Below, piece by piece: positions 53,629 through 64,000 of a stretch of 64,000 nt of DNA. Where the stretch lies: contig NC_134905.1 of the NCBI RefSeq assembly GCF_041734735.1, forward strand, positions 1,277,183-1,341,182, written 5' to 3'. Under the pieces are notes generated by a model that saw nothing but the letters and a program-made list of their open reading frames with translations, made no database searches and was not told the DNA's origin. The DNA is from Babylonia areolata. Lineage: Eukaryota > Mollusca > Gastropoda > Neogastropoda > Buccinidae. Each line of letters begins with the position of its first letter. Position 1 is the stretch's first letter. The position numbers were made by a program, and so were the translations under genes.

Positions 53629-56600
53629 GTTTATGAATGTGTGTATTAATATCCCCATCACATGTTTCTGTGTAAGATGTTTACCTGCAATTATTTTAAT
53701 CCCCGCTGTTCAATTAATAGGATGGTGTAGTGGAATTATAAGGATGGTGTATTGATATCTGTACAATGTGAACAGACCTGGAAATGGCGTTGGCATACTG
53801 GAACATTGTTTTGGCGGGGAGGTTTCGGTTTCTGGACCTGTGGTGCAAGTTTTTACAGGTATATTGATATACGTCTTGTGATTACCTGTTAGAGATGTTA
53901 CAGGTGTATTGATATACGTCTTGTGATTATCTGTTGGAGATGTTATAGATGTATTGATATACATCTCGTGATTATCTGTTGGAGATGTTACAGGTATATT
54001 GATATACATCTCATTATTATCTGTTAAGAGATGTTACAGGTATATTGATATACATCTCGTGATTATCCGTTAGAGAAGTTACAGGTATATTGATATACGT
54101 CTCATGATTATCTGTTGGAGATGTTACAGGTATATTGATATACATCTCGTGATTATCTGTTAGAGATGTTACAGGTATATTGATATACGTCTCATGATTA
54201 TCTGTTAGAGATGTTACAGGTATATTGATATACGTCTCATGATTATCTGTTGGAGATGTTACAGGTATATTGATATACATCTCGTGATTATCTGTCAGAG
54301 ATGTTACCTATATATTGATATACGTCTCATGATTATCTGTTAGAGATGTTACATGTGCATTGATATACGTCTCGTGATTATCTGTTAGAGATGTTACAGG
54401 TATATTTCTTTTATTGTATTGTTTATTGGATGTTGTTTTGGGGTGGGTTTTTTGTTTTGTTTTGTTTTTTTTGTCGTCGTTTTTTGTTCAAGCATTGGGG
54501 ATTATGTTTGTAATGGTGGTGTATGCAGTGTGTTGCCGTGTTTTTTGGTTCATGCATTGGGGATTATGTTTGTAACAGTGGTGTATGCAGTGTGTAGCCA
54601 TGTTTTTTTGTTCAAGCATTGGAGATTATGTTTGTAACGGTGGTGTATGCAGTGTGTTGCCGTGTTTTTTTGGTTCAAGCATTGGGGATTATGTTTGTAA
54701 CGGTGGTGTATGCAGTGTGTTGCCGTGTTTTTTGGTTCAGGCATTGGGGATTATGTTTGTAACGGTGGTGTATGCAGTGTGTTGCCGTGTTTTTTTGGTT
54801 CAAGCATTGGGGATTATGTTTGTAACGTTGGTGTATGCAGTGTGTTGCCGTGTTTTTTGGTTCAGGCATTGGGGATTAGGTTTGTTACTAACGGTGGTGT
54901 ATGCAGTGTGTTGCCGTGTTTTTTGGTTCAAGCATTGGGGATTATGTTTGTTACTAACGGTGGTGTATGCAGTGTGTTGCCGTGTTTTTTGGTTCAGGCA
55001 TTGGGGATTATGTTTGTAACGGTGGTGTATGCAGTGTGTTGCCGTGTTTTTTGGTTCAGGCATTGGGGATTAGGTTTGTAACGTTGGTGTATGCAGTGTG
55101 TTGCCGTGTTTTTTGGTTCAGGCATTGGGGATTATGTTTGTTACTAACGGTGGTGTATGCAGTGTGTTGCCGTGTTTTTTGGTTCAGGCATTGGGGATTA
55201 GGTTTGTTACTAACGGTGGTGTATGCAGTGTGTTGCCGTGTTTTTTGGTTCAGGCATTGGGGATTATGTTTGTAACGGTGGTGTATGCAGTGTGTTGCCG
55301 TGTTTTTTGGTTCAGGCATTGGGGATTAGGTTTGTAACGTTGGTGTATGCAGTGTGTTGCCGTGTTTTTTGGTTCAAGCATTGGGGATTATGTTTGTAAC
55401 GGTGGTGAATGCAGTGTGTTGCCGTGTTTTTTGGTTCAGGCATTGGGGATTAGGTTTGTAACGGTGGTGAATGCAGTGTGTTGCCGTGTTTTTTGGTTCA
55501 GGCATTGGGGATTATGTTTGTAACGGTGGTGTATGCAGTGTGTTGCCGTGTTTTTTGGTTCAGGCATTGGGGATTAGGTTTGTAACGGTGGTGTATGCAG
55601 TGTGTTGCCGTGTTTTTTGGTTCAGGCATTGGGGATTATGTTTGTTACTAACGGTGGTGTATGCAGTGTGTTGCCGTGTTTTTTGGTTCAGGCATTGGGG
55701 ATTATGTTTGTAACGGTGGTGAATGCAGTGTGTTGCCGTGTTTTTTGGTTCAGGCATTGGGGATTAGGTTTGTAACGGTGGTGAATGCAGTGTGTTGCCG
55801 TGTTTTTTGGTTCAGGCATTGGGGATTATGTTTGTAACGGTGGTGTATGCAGTGTGTTGCCGTGTTTTTTGGTTCAGGCATTGGGGATTATGTTTGTAAC
55901 GGTGGTGTATGCAGTGTGTTGCCGTGTTTTTTGGTTCAGGCATGGGGGATTATGTTTGTTACTAATGGTGGTGTATGCAGTGTGTTGCCGTGTTTTTTGG
56001 TTCAGGCATTGGGGATTATGTTTGTTACTAACGGTGGTGTATGCAGTGTGTTGCCGTGTTTTTTGGTTCAGGCATTGGGGATTATGTTTGTTACTAACGG
56101 TGGTGTATGCAGTGTGTTGCCGTGTTTTTTGGTTCAGGCATTGGGGATTATGTTTGTAACGGTGGTGTATGCAGTGTGTTGCCGTGTTTTTTGGTTCAGG
56201 CATTGGGGATTAGGTTTGTTACTAACGGTGGTGTATGCAGTGTGTTCCCGTGTTTTTTTGGTTCAAGCATTGGGGATTATGTTTGTAACGTTGGTGTATG
56301 CAGTGTGTTCCCGTGTTTTTTGGTTGAGGCATTGGGGATTAGGTTTGTTACTAACGGTGGTGTATGCAGTGTGTTGCCGTGTTTTTTGGTTGAGGCATTG
56401 GGGATTAGGTTTGTAACGGTGGTGAATGCAGTGTGTTGCCGTGTTTTTTGGTTGAGGCATTGGGGATTATGTTTGTAACGTTGGTGTATGCAGTGTGTTG
56501 CCGTGTTTTTTGGTTCAGGCATTGGGGATTATGTTTGTTACTAACGGTGGTGAATGCAGTGTGTTGCCGTGTTTTTTGGTTCAGGCATTGGGGATTATGT

Positions 56601-57608
56601 TTGTAACGGTGGTGAATGCAGTGTGTTGCCGTGTTTTTTGGTTCAGGCATTGGGGATTATGTTTGTTACTAACGGTGGTGAATGCAGTGTGTTGCCGTGT
56701 TTTTTGGTTCAGGCATTGGGGATTAGGTTTGTAACGGTGGTGAATGCAGTGTGTTGCCGTGTTTTTTGGTTCAGGCATTGGGGATTAGGTTTGTTACGGT
56801 GGTGAATGCAGTGTGTTGCCGTGTTTTTTGGTTCAGGCATTGGGGATTAGGTTTGTAACGGTGGTGTATGCAGTGTGTTGCCGTGTTTTTTGGTTCAGGC
56901 ATTGGGGATTATGTTTGTAACGGTGGTGAATGCAGTGTGTTGCCGTGTTTTTTGGTTCAGGCATTGGGGATTATGTTTGTAACGGTGGTGAATGCAGTGT
57001 TATCCCTTTCAGGAAAACCACAAACGGTCCATCCCCAAGGACACGTGGAACTTGTTGTTGGACTTCTGCATTCAGATCAACGACGACATGAGTAATTACG
57101 ATGAAGAAGGTACACCATAATTCCCCTTTATGACGACATGAGTGATTACGATGAAGAAGGTACACCATAATTCCCCTTTATGACGACATGAGTGATTACG
57201 ATGAAGAAGGTACACCATAATTCTCCTTTATGACGACATGAGTGATTGTGATGAAGAAGGTACACCATAATTCCCCTTTATGACGACATGAGTGATTGTG
57301 ATGAAGAAGGTACACCATAATTCCCCTTTATGACGACATGAGTGATTACGATGAAGAAGGTACACCATAATTCCCCTTTATGACGACATGAGTGATTGCG
57401 ATGAAGAAAGTACACCATAATTCCCCTTTATGACGACATGAGTAATTACGATGAAGAAAGTACACCATAATTCCCCTTTTATGATGACATGAGTGATTGC
57501 GATGAAGAAAGTACACCATTATTCCCCTTTATGATGACATGAGTAATTGCGATGAAGAAAGTACACCATTGTTCCCCTTTATGGCAATATGAGTGACAAT
57601 GATAAACG

Positions 57609-57648
<40 letters not shown>

Positions 57649-58767
57649 TCCAATAGACACTGAGTTGTGGTCTGGATGCTAGTCACTTGGATGGGACGAT
57701 AATCCAAGGTCCCATGTGCAGCATGCACTTTAGGGCACATCAAAAATCAACAGCAACAAAGGGGTTGTCCCTGGCAAAATTCTGTCAAAAAACCCACTTT
57801 GATTGGAAAACAGTTATAAAAAAAAAACAAAAAAACCTGCAGGCATGGGGGGTGGGGGGTGGGGGTGGGTATTCTCAGTGTAGCGATGTGCTCTCCCTGG
57901 AAAGACACAGGAAAATCTGTTGCGACAAAAAAGAGCAATACAATGCAATGCAATACACTACACTACACTACACTACACTACACTACACTACTATACAATA
58001 CAATACAATACAATACAATATACTACAATATACTACACTACAATGCAATACAATACAATGCACTATACTACAACACACTACAATGCACTACACTACAATT
58101 CAATACAATACAATACAGTACGCTACAATACAATACAATACACTACACTAATGCACTACACTACAGTACACTACACTACAGTACACTACACTACACTACA
58201 ATTCACTACAATACAATACACCACAATGCACTACATAACAATACAATACAATACACTACAATACAATATAATACACTACACTACACTACAATTTACTACA
58301 ATACAATACACCACAATGCACTACATAACAATACAATACAATACACTACAATACAATATAATACACTACACTACACTACAATTCACTACAATACAATACA
58401 CCACAATGCACTACACAACAATACAATACAATACACTACAATACAATATAATACACTACACTACACTACAATACACAACACTGCACTGCACTACAATACA
58501 ACACAATACAATACAATACAATACAGTACAATTCACTACAATACAATATAATACACTACACTACACTACAATACACAACACTGCACTACAATACAATACA
58601 GTACAACACAATACAGTACAGTACAATACAACACAATACAATACAACACAACTACTATGGGTGATGACGGTGTGTTGGCAGGAGCGTGGCCCGTACTGAT
58701 CGACGACTTTGTAGAGTACGCCCGTCCCACAGTGCAGGCCCGGAGAGGAACCAGCACCACGGTATAA
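47636..58767 (+). CDS. DCUN1D1: DCN1-like protein (DCUN1D1/2 type), complete, 7 coding exons
   Basis: Scaffold-type co-E3 that promotes NEDD8 transfer from UBC12 to cullins, activating cullin-RING ligases. Exons: 47636-47638 (ATG alone), 47751-47964, 48919-49087, 50554-50684, 53776-53858, 57013-57109 and 58682-58767. All junctions are GT-AG with agreeing phases; total 783 nt, 260 residues (human DCUN1D1 has 259). The N-terminus [15 protein letters not shown] starts the UBA-like domain. The PONY/DCUN1 domain includes [20 protein letters not shown] and [17 protein letters not shown]210, A234 and D240 match the cullin-binding DAD patch. In-frame ATGs at 47576 and 47582 could add about 20 residues, but the start at 47636 matches the family's N-terminus and has A at -3. 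Donors of exons 3, 5 and 6 are embedded in arrays of their own copies. DCUN1D1 versus DCUN1D2 orthology cannot be settled here. Confidence 0.95.
48435..48590 (+). mobile_element. SINE-like fragment in DCUN1D intron 3
   Basis: Contains TTGGGCAAGACACTCTCCAC and GGTCATAGTCGGACACGACT, typical of a dispersed invertebrate repeat. Only one copy is in the window, so the call rests on memory of such elements and is weak. Confidence 0.4.
49060..50240. repeat. ~32-bp array of DCUN1D exon 3 donor-edge copies
   Basis: About 35 units repeat GTTCATCAACGGCATGATTG plus AAATGAG and a GT donor, covering up to the last 28 coding bases of exon 3 (true donor 49087/49088). Following GT bases vary (GTGAGT, GTCAGT, GTTAGT, GTACAG). 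At the true donor, read-through gives AGG TGA, an immediate stop. Confidence 0.94.
50755..51125 (-). mobile_element. tRNA-derived SINE (R1), copy 4
   Basis: Body and tRNA-like head as in the other copies, with a diverged B box. It lies about 70 bp past the exon 4 donor of DCUN1D. Confidence 0.8.
51130..52370. repeat. ~72-bp minisatellite, about 17 copies
   Basis: Units around GATGTAACATACTTGTTGGG and GTGGATTAATCTGTGAATGT. The first unit starts at the SINE edge, so the array may have grown from flanking DNA of the insertion. Confidence 0.93.
52735..52955. repeat. ~55-bp tandem repeat with donor-like motif, four copies
   Basis: Each unit contains GAGAAGAGATATTCAGTGAA and AAATGGTAAGTTCTG, a good 5' splice-site match, in the DCUN1D sense strand inside intron 5. 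Confidence 0.85.
53850..54410. repeat. ~45-bp array at the DCUN1D exon 5 donor
   Basis: About 12 units contain GTTACAGGTATATTGATATAC. The true edge is TTTTTACAG|GTATATTGATATAC, so each unit carries the last six or so coding bases and the donor. Confidence 0.92.
54475..57000. repeat. ~62-bp array with acceptor-like motifs, about 40 copies, abutting the DCUN1D exon 6 acceptor
   Basis: Units around GCCGTGTTTTTTGGTTCAGG, a T-rich tract followed by AG, in the gene's sense strand. Some units have ACTAAC before CGGTGG, others do not. The array ends at AATGCAGTGT, ten or so bases from the true acceptor CCCTTTCAG at 57012. Confidence 0.95.
57080..57600. repeat. 50-bp array of DCUN1D exon 6 donor-edge copies
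   Basis: About ten units repeat GACGACATGAGTAATTACGA plus TGAAGAAG and the GTACACC donor, that is the last 28 coding bases of exon 6. Read-through at the true donor gives GGT ACA CCA TAA, a stop within four codons. Confidence 0.96.
57609..57646. repeat. poly-C run of 38 bases
   Basis: Uninterrupted C run between the exon 6 array and an R5 element. Length in the assembly may be unreliable. Confidence 0.85.
57647..57945 (+). mobile_element. SINE-like element (R5), copy 2
   Basis: Diverged match to 29628-29952, with a G-rich insertion near 57845-57870. It ends where the pentanucleotide array begins, so the array may have grown from its tail. Confidence 0.7.
57925..58655. repeat. pentanucleotide array (AATAC / ACTAC)
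   Basis: About 730 bp of CAATA and CACTA steps with higher-order ~120-bp blocks (near 58200, 58320 and 58380). It abuts the acceptor of the last DCUN1D exon at 58682. Confidence 0.95.
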
Positions 58768-59786
58768 CCTTGACCTTGCTAACATCCACCCACCTCCACC
58801 CCCCATCCCTCTCCACACCGCCCTCCCCTTCCACCCTCCATCGCTGACGCTGCTCCGATGGTGACTGGCGTTTCGTGAAACGCGATGACTCCACTCGGAT
58901 GGTGACTCACCTATCATGAGACGTGATGCCAAGCGTTGGGTCAGCAGTGTTCTAGCTGTTGCTGACGTTAAAGGTTTTGGGGAGGTGAGGTGAGGGGGGT
59001 GGGGGGTTGGCAGTGGTGGTGGCCACCACCTTCACGATAATCCGCTTTGATCCTAGAACTGGGCGGATCCATCCAGGGGGCGTTTCTGACCTGTGTGGGT
59101 GTGTGTGTGTGTGTGTCTGTTTTTTAACCGTGACTGTTTTGGGTTGGGTTTTTTTGTGCTAAGGGTCGATATTTTTACGGTTTGTGTATGGGGCTGAATG
59201 GGTGGAAGAGGTTGGTGGTTGTGTAGTGATGAGTGAGGACGGACGACAGTGCAGTGCTTTCATTGTGATGGCGGGTGTCTTGCTGATTGTTTCCTGGCCC
59301 CTCCGGCCTTGCTGCCAACCATCTGGGCTGTGCAGGGGCTCCTTCGAGTCTGGGGGGAATAAACTCCTGGAAGCTTTAACCCTTTCATTGCCAGAGGTGC
59401 CGAGCTAGCTGACTGTGCCAACCAGCTGAGCAGCAGTGCACTTCTGTCTGAACCAGCTGTGCGGGAGAGGGGGAACTTGTGTTACCACCAACCCACTTTA
59501 ACCTGCCGTAACTTCTTCATTCATAGCTCGTTTTAAAGGGCAATGAATGCAAATTATGATAAAGATGATTATTTGTATAAACACATTGACGGAAGTTTCA
59601 AATAGGTTGATGAAAATGAAAAAAGTATGTACTTTTGAGTAGTTTGCACATATTCTTAGTTGTTTTAAACATAAAATACACCGTTTCAAGTGAAAAATGA
59701 ACACACAGACTGGGAAATACAACTGGAAACATAGACATGACACAGTGTAATAAAATGTGCACTCACCTATGTGCAGATTTAAGAAC

Positions 59787-59840
<54 letters not shown>

Positions 59841-60257
59841 CACCAGCAATTCCATAAGGGGAAAACACCACCACCACCACACACACTGTATGTTGAAAAA
59901 CTGGAAAGATTCATGACTCCTTTCACAAATGTCTTTGTGTCATTTGTTAATCATTCTCGACCTGTCTGGCAAATTCTTCTCCACTGTCACTGTCAGCAGT
60001 CGGCACTCCAGCAAGTGAATTATCATCTAAAATCATTTGCAATGCCGCCGTGGTGTTGTAAACACCCTTTCGTTTGTTTCATGAAGTGCTGGCCATGTTT
60101 CGACTGGAGAAATCTGCTAAATAAATTCGGAAATATTCCTACAACGTGCATCAACTTGCAACTCAAAATGTAGAATAGGCGTTCCGGAAACACACCGTGA
60201 ACGTTTCAAACTTGCGTGGTTTCACACAAAGAACGAGCAAGATTGGCAACTCCAGTG
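58768..60257. other. DCUN1D 3'UTR and downstream DNA
   Basis: Contains AATAAA at 59358-59363, about 590 bp past the stop, a plausible polyadenylation signal, and a (CA)n run at 59791-59834. No further gene seen. Confidence 0.5.
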
Positions 60258-60535
60258 TACAAGTCGCTGATCGGTGTCTGAAGCTTTCAACTAGGAAGTT
60301 GCTGATCAGTGTCTGAAGCTTTCAACTAGGAAGTCTCTGATTGGTGTCTGAAGCTTTCAACTAGGAAGTCGCTGATCGGTGTCTGAAGCTTTCAACTAGG
60401 AAGTCTCTGATTGGTGTCTGAAGCTTTCAACTAGGAAGTCGCTGATCGGTGTCTGAAGCTTTCAACTAGGAAGTCGCTGATCGGTGTCTGAAGCTTTCAA
60501 CTAGGAAGTCGCCCATCAGCGTCTGAAGCGTCAAA
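60258..60535. repeat. 35-bp minisatellite, about eight copies
   Basis: Units around GTGTCTGAAGCTTTCAACTAG. Non-coding. Confidence 0.92.
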
Positions 60536-61986
60536 AGGGTTAAGTTACTTTAGGGGAAACATTTTCCGATTTTTTTTTGGGGGGGGGAGGACTTTTAAAA
60601 AGAAATCTTTTTATATTTATATTTTTTTTTAGGTTTGATTTTTTAAAAATTGGGGACAGGGGTATGGATGCCTTTACTTTTTTTTTTTTTTTTGCCTTGA
60701 CGATGGTAAATATTGGTAAATATTGCTGAGGAGAGTTGAAAGGATGTATACCTACTCACAAGCAAGTGTACCAAACTTTGCTGGATTTTTTTTTTTCTGG
60801 GAGGGTGGAGGGGTGTTGGGGTTTTTTTTGGGTTTTTTTGTTTTTGTTTTTGTTTTTTAGCTGTCCGTTCAGGTGTGGTAGATTATTTCATCAGCCCGTG
60901 GAAAACGCTTCTACCTAAAAATGGAAAGACGATGTAGAAAAGGGGCTTTGTTGTCAGTGGCCCTTTCTTTGGGACCCTCCCAGCTGTGAAGTCCTCGCAC
61001 TTCAAGACTGGCTGCAAGGGGGGGGAGGGGGGGGGGCGGGGGGCGTGGGGGGTGAAGAACCCTCCCAGCTGTGAGATCCTCACTCCTCAAGACTGGCGGC
61101 AAGGCCTGGGGGGTGGGTGGGGGGTGCGGGGGGAGTGAAGATAAACATCACAAAACAACCTCTAGGACTGGAGGTGGTGAAAGGGAAGTGAAAGACATGG
61201 AAGATTGATTGATTGATTGGTTGATTGATTGATTGGGTTTTTATGGACCTGGTGGGGTAGGGGCTGGCTGCTTTCGTTGTGAACTTTTAGGATAAGGATT
61301 ATAAAGAAAGAAAGAAAGAAGAAGAAGAAGAAAAGAAAAGAAAGAAAAAAAAACCCACAAAAGAAACAAGAAAGATTATTTTGCTTGAGAACTGTGTTAC
61401 TGTGTCCTTGTTTACCTGTGGTGCACTGTTTTTGCTGTGGAAACGAACTGGTGAAAGTGTTTTATTCGTGAGCACTTTTTTTTTTTCTTTTTTTTTTTTA
61501 GTTGTTTACCTGAGGTGGAAACACAAAGTGAAATACAACAGAAGACATAGATGAGGAGAAAGCTGAAGAAACTATGTCATTGTGTTAAAAGGAACCTTTG
61601 CTCTGTGCGTGTAACTATCTGCATTTGTAATCATGTAAAACCTCTGCCACTCAAAGCTGTTGACAAGAGAAGTTTTCATCTTTTTCTCTTCTTTTTTCTT
61701 TGTTGATACAACAAAGAGAAGTGTTTGAGACATGGACATGCAGATACCACACCGAAATGGTCGACGTGAGTCACTGAACAGACCCAGAGCGCCTGTAGTT
61801 GTGGAAATTACGTCCCAGAGTAAAACCGTAACAAACGACTTTTATTGAAATCCATTTTAAGATGAATCATCAACATGAACAACAAAGAAAGGAGATGCTT
61901 TGCCTCTGTCGGTAGTATTATCCTCTGCAGCGGTAATCATTGTCAAGTTTCTTGTGTTGCTGGAAAAGATCTGTACGATAGATGTT
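60536..61986. other. intergenic DNA, no gene seen
   Basis: T- and G-rich low complexity, two ~95-bp near-copies of a segment with CCCTCCCAGCTGTGAAGTCC (near 60975 and 61065), a GATT repeat at 61205-61235 and (GAAA)n near 61305-61350. Confidence 0.45.
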
Positions 61987-62216
61987 TTAACTCTCAGTAC
62001 GGCCAGTCCTCTCTTCTCCTCTACACAGACCCCTCGGATGTCCAGTGGGTGTCTGAATGACTCAACCTTTAGCTTCCGTCGTCAGAATTGTGGTATTCTT
62101 TGTCAACATTCATGTCTTCAGTATAAGAACCTTCCGCTTGCAATATTTTGATGATGGTAATTGGGGTGAAACGCTGTTAATGTCATCTCTTTAACCGTTC
62201 GTATGGAAAGAGTTAA
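61987..62216 (+). mobile_element. TTAA-flanked MITE (R2), copy 4
   Basis: 230 bp, TTAA at both ends, with a small deletion at the left end (TTAACTCTCAG). Confidence 0.84.
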
Positions 62217-62324
62217 CCGAAACGTTTGAAGTAATGAAAAGAACTGCAGAAGACATGAATGTGTGGATACAACAGTAGTTGCCTTTTTTTTTTTTTTTTA
62301 CAGCAGAAAGGAAAAGAAGGTCCA

Positions 62325-63090
62325 GTTGGTTGTAGATGTGAGATGAACAACCCATCAGCTTTGACCACTCATGTTCATGGTGGTTGTAGATGTCAGATGA
62401 ACAGTCCATCACCTTTGACCACTCATGTTCATGGTGGTTGTAGATGTGAGATGAACAACCCATCAGCTTTGACCACTCATGTTCACGGTGGTTGTAGATG
62501 TGAGATGAACAACCCATCAGCTTTCACCACTCATGTTCATGGTGGTTGTAGATGTGAGATGAACAGTCCGTCAGCTTTGACCACTCATGTTCACGGTGGT
62601 TGTAGATGTGAGATGAACAACCCATCACCTTTGACCACTCATGTTCATGGTGGTTGTAGATGTGAGATGAACAACCCATCACCTTTGACCACTCATGTTC
62701 ATGGTGGTTGTAGATGTGAGATGAACAACCCATCACCTTTGACCACTCATGTTCATGGTGGTTGTAGATGTGAGATGAACAACCCATCAGCTTTGACCTC
62801 TCATGTTCATGGTGGTTGTAGATGTGAGATGAACAGTCCATCAGCTTTGACCTCTCATGTTCATGGTGGTTGTAGATGTGAGATGAACAACCCATCACCT
62901 TTGACCACTCGTGTTCATGGTGGTTGTAGATGTGAGATGAACAGTCCATCAGCTTTGACCACTCATGTTCATGGTGGTTGTAGATGTGAGATGAACAACC
63001 CATCAGCTTTGACCACTCATGTTCATGGTGGTTGTAGATGTGAGATGAACAGTCCATCAGCTTTGACCACTCATGTTCATGGTGGTTGGT
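62325..63090. repeat. 54-bp minisatellite, 14 copies, open in frame
   Basis: Units around GGTTGTAGATGTGAGATGAA; 54 bp equals 18 codons, so one plus-strand frame stays open with a CRCEMNNPSALTTHVHGG repeat. Variants change amino acids freely (Asn/Ser, Ala/Pro), which does not suggest coding constraint. Confidence 0.93.
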
Positions 63091-63095
63091 TTGTG

Positions 63096-63335
63096 GGAGT
63101 CAGTGTGTGGTTCGTCTGCCAGGATCGATGAGGACCATCTAGCCATCCTGGGGGTGGGTGGGTTGGGCTCTGTGGGTGCGCAGATGACTGATCAGGCCAA
63201 TCCGCGCCCGGAAGGTTCTGACGCAGTGTGGACAGGGGATGGTGGCGGCTGTCAGGGACTTGCTGGCACTGCTTTTCCTGGCCTGTCTGCGTTGCTCTGC
63301 TGCAGCGATTCTGTTGGCCTCACAGGAGTCAGTAC
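63096..63335 (-). mobile_element. LINE 3' fragment with C2H2-type zinc finger
   Basis: Near-identical to the end of the LINE fragment at 15428 (ANRIAAAEQRRQARKSSASK, CPHC..FRARIGL..HLRTH), with the 5' side cut off. Confidence 0.82.
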
Positions 63336-63762
63336 ATGAATGGAGGAGGACTGTGGACACTACAGACAGTGTGCATGATCTCCTGAAAATGAAAATGAGT
63401 CTGGAGTGGTCAAGGAATGAACACACAAGTGATGGTCAGTGCTGGGAGCAGCTGTCCAGGGAGACACTCAGCTGTTCTTTACACTGCTGGAGAGATGGAC
63501 GGGAGAGAGAGAGAGAGACAGGAAGGGATTTGTCAGGCGTCAGGCCAGGAACTTACTTGCATCAGTTATATCAATGCCGGAAATGGAACTGGGAGGTTCA
63601 TTGCAGTGCTGTCCATGTCACAGCCCAATCCTGTACACACACACACACAAAAGAACACCCAACTAAAACTGAAACAAGTCCTAACAATGAAAATAAAATC
63701 TGAGTGATCAGACTGCACTGGGTGCCTTTTACACTGAATGATTTTAAACAGAAAAAAAAGAC

Positions 63763-63947
63763 TTAACTCACTCAGTACGGCCAGTCCTCTCTTCTCCTCT
63801 ACACAGACCCCTCGGATGTCCAGTGGGTGTCTGAATGACCCAACCTTTAGCTTCCGTCGTCAGAATTGTGATATTCTTTGTCAACATTCACGTCTTCAGT
63901 ATAAGAGCCTTCGCCGTCTCTTTCGCCGTTCGTATGGAGAGAGTTAA
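63763..63947 (+). mobile_element. TTAA-flanked MITE (R2), copy 5, internally deleted
   Basis: TTAA at both ends, about 45 bp missing near the right third compared with the 230-bp copies. Confidence 0.82.
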
Positions 63948-64000
63948 TGACAGACAACACAGCGTGAGCTTCAGCTGCAAAGTTTGGTCAACAACAACAA

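Noticed and set aside
57859-58699. Thr/Tyr-rich open frames of 230-259 residues
   Set aside because: Product of the AATAC/ACTAC pentanucleotide array.

Overview
The window reads as the nuclear genome of a lophotrochozoan animal, most likely a marine gastropod. This is an inference from spliced animal genes, the mollusc-like tRNA-derived SINEs and LINE tails, and the extreme load of minisatellites. No prokaryotic features are present.

Three host genes can be read. (1) 134-4944 (+) holds the last three coding exons of a glypican-like GPI-anchored proteoglycan core protein; its 5' exons lie outside the window. (2) 18829-47136 (-) is a complete 17-exon MCM7 gene. The exons join in phase into a 724-residue protein with all helicase motifs. 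(3) 47636-58767 (+) is a complete 7-exon DCUN1D1/DCN1-like gene (260 residues), the cullin-neddylation co-factor. MCM7 and DCUN1D lie head to head about 500 bp apart over a likely bidirectional promoter with an E2F site and two CCAAT boxes. Glypican and MCM7 converge across about 14 kb of repeats and transposon fragments.

Most remaining DNA is repetitive. Dispersed families include a tRNA-derived SINE (4 copies), a TTAA-flanked MITE (5 copies), a ~490-bp element (3 copies), a family carrying a consensus splice donor (6 copies), a second SINE-like family (2 copies), LINE fragments (4), and one broken Ty3/Gypsy fossil at 5935-7053.

The most striking signal is that a large share of the intronic minisatellites are built from exon edges. 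Their units contain the last or first ~15-45 coding bases of the adjacent exon plus its splice site, repeated from a few to about 75 times. I see this at MCM7 exons 4, 5 (both sides), 7, 10 (both sides), 13, 14, 15 and 17, at DCUN1D exons 3, 5 and 6, and at the penultimate visible glypican exon. Other arrays stop just short of an acceptor. This exon-edge amplification is the main candidate for an undescribed genome-dynamics phenomenon. Where I read through standard units, use of a decoy site or retention of the array runs into stop codons, so these genes seem to depend on choosing the one true site among many copies.
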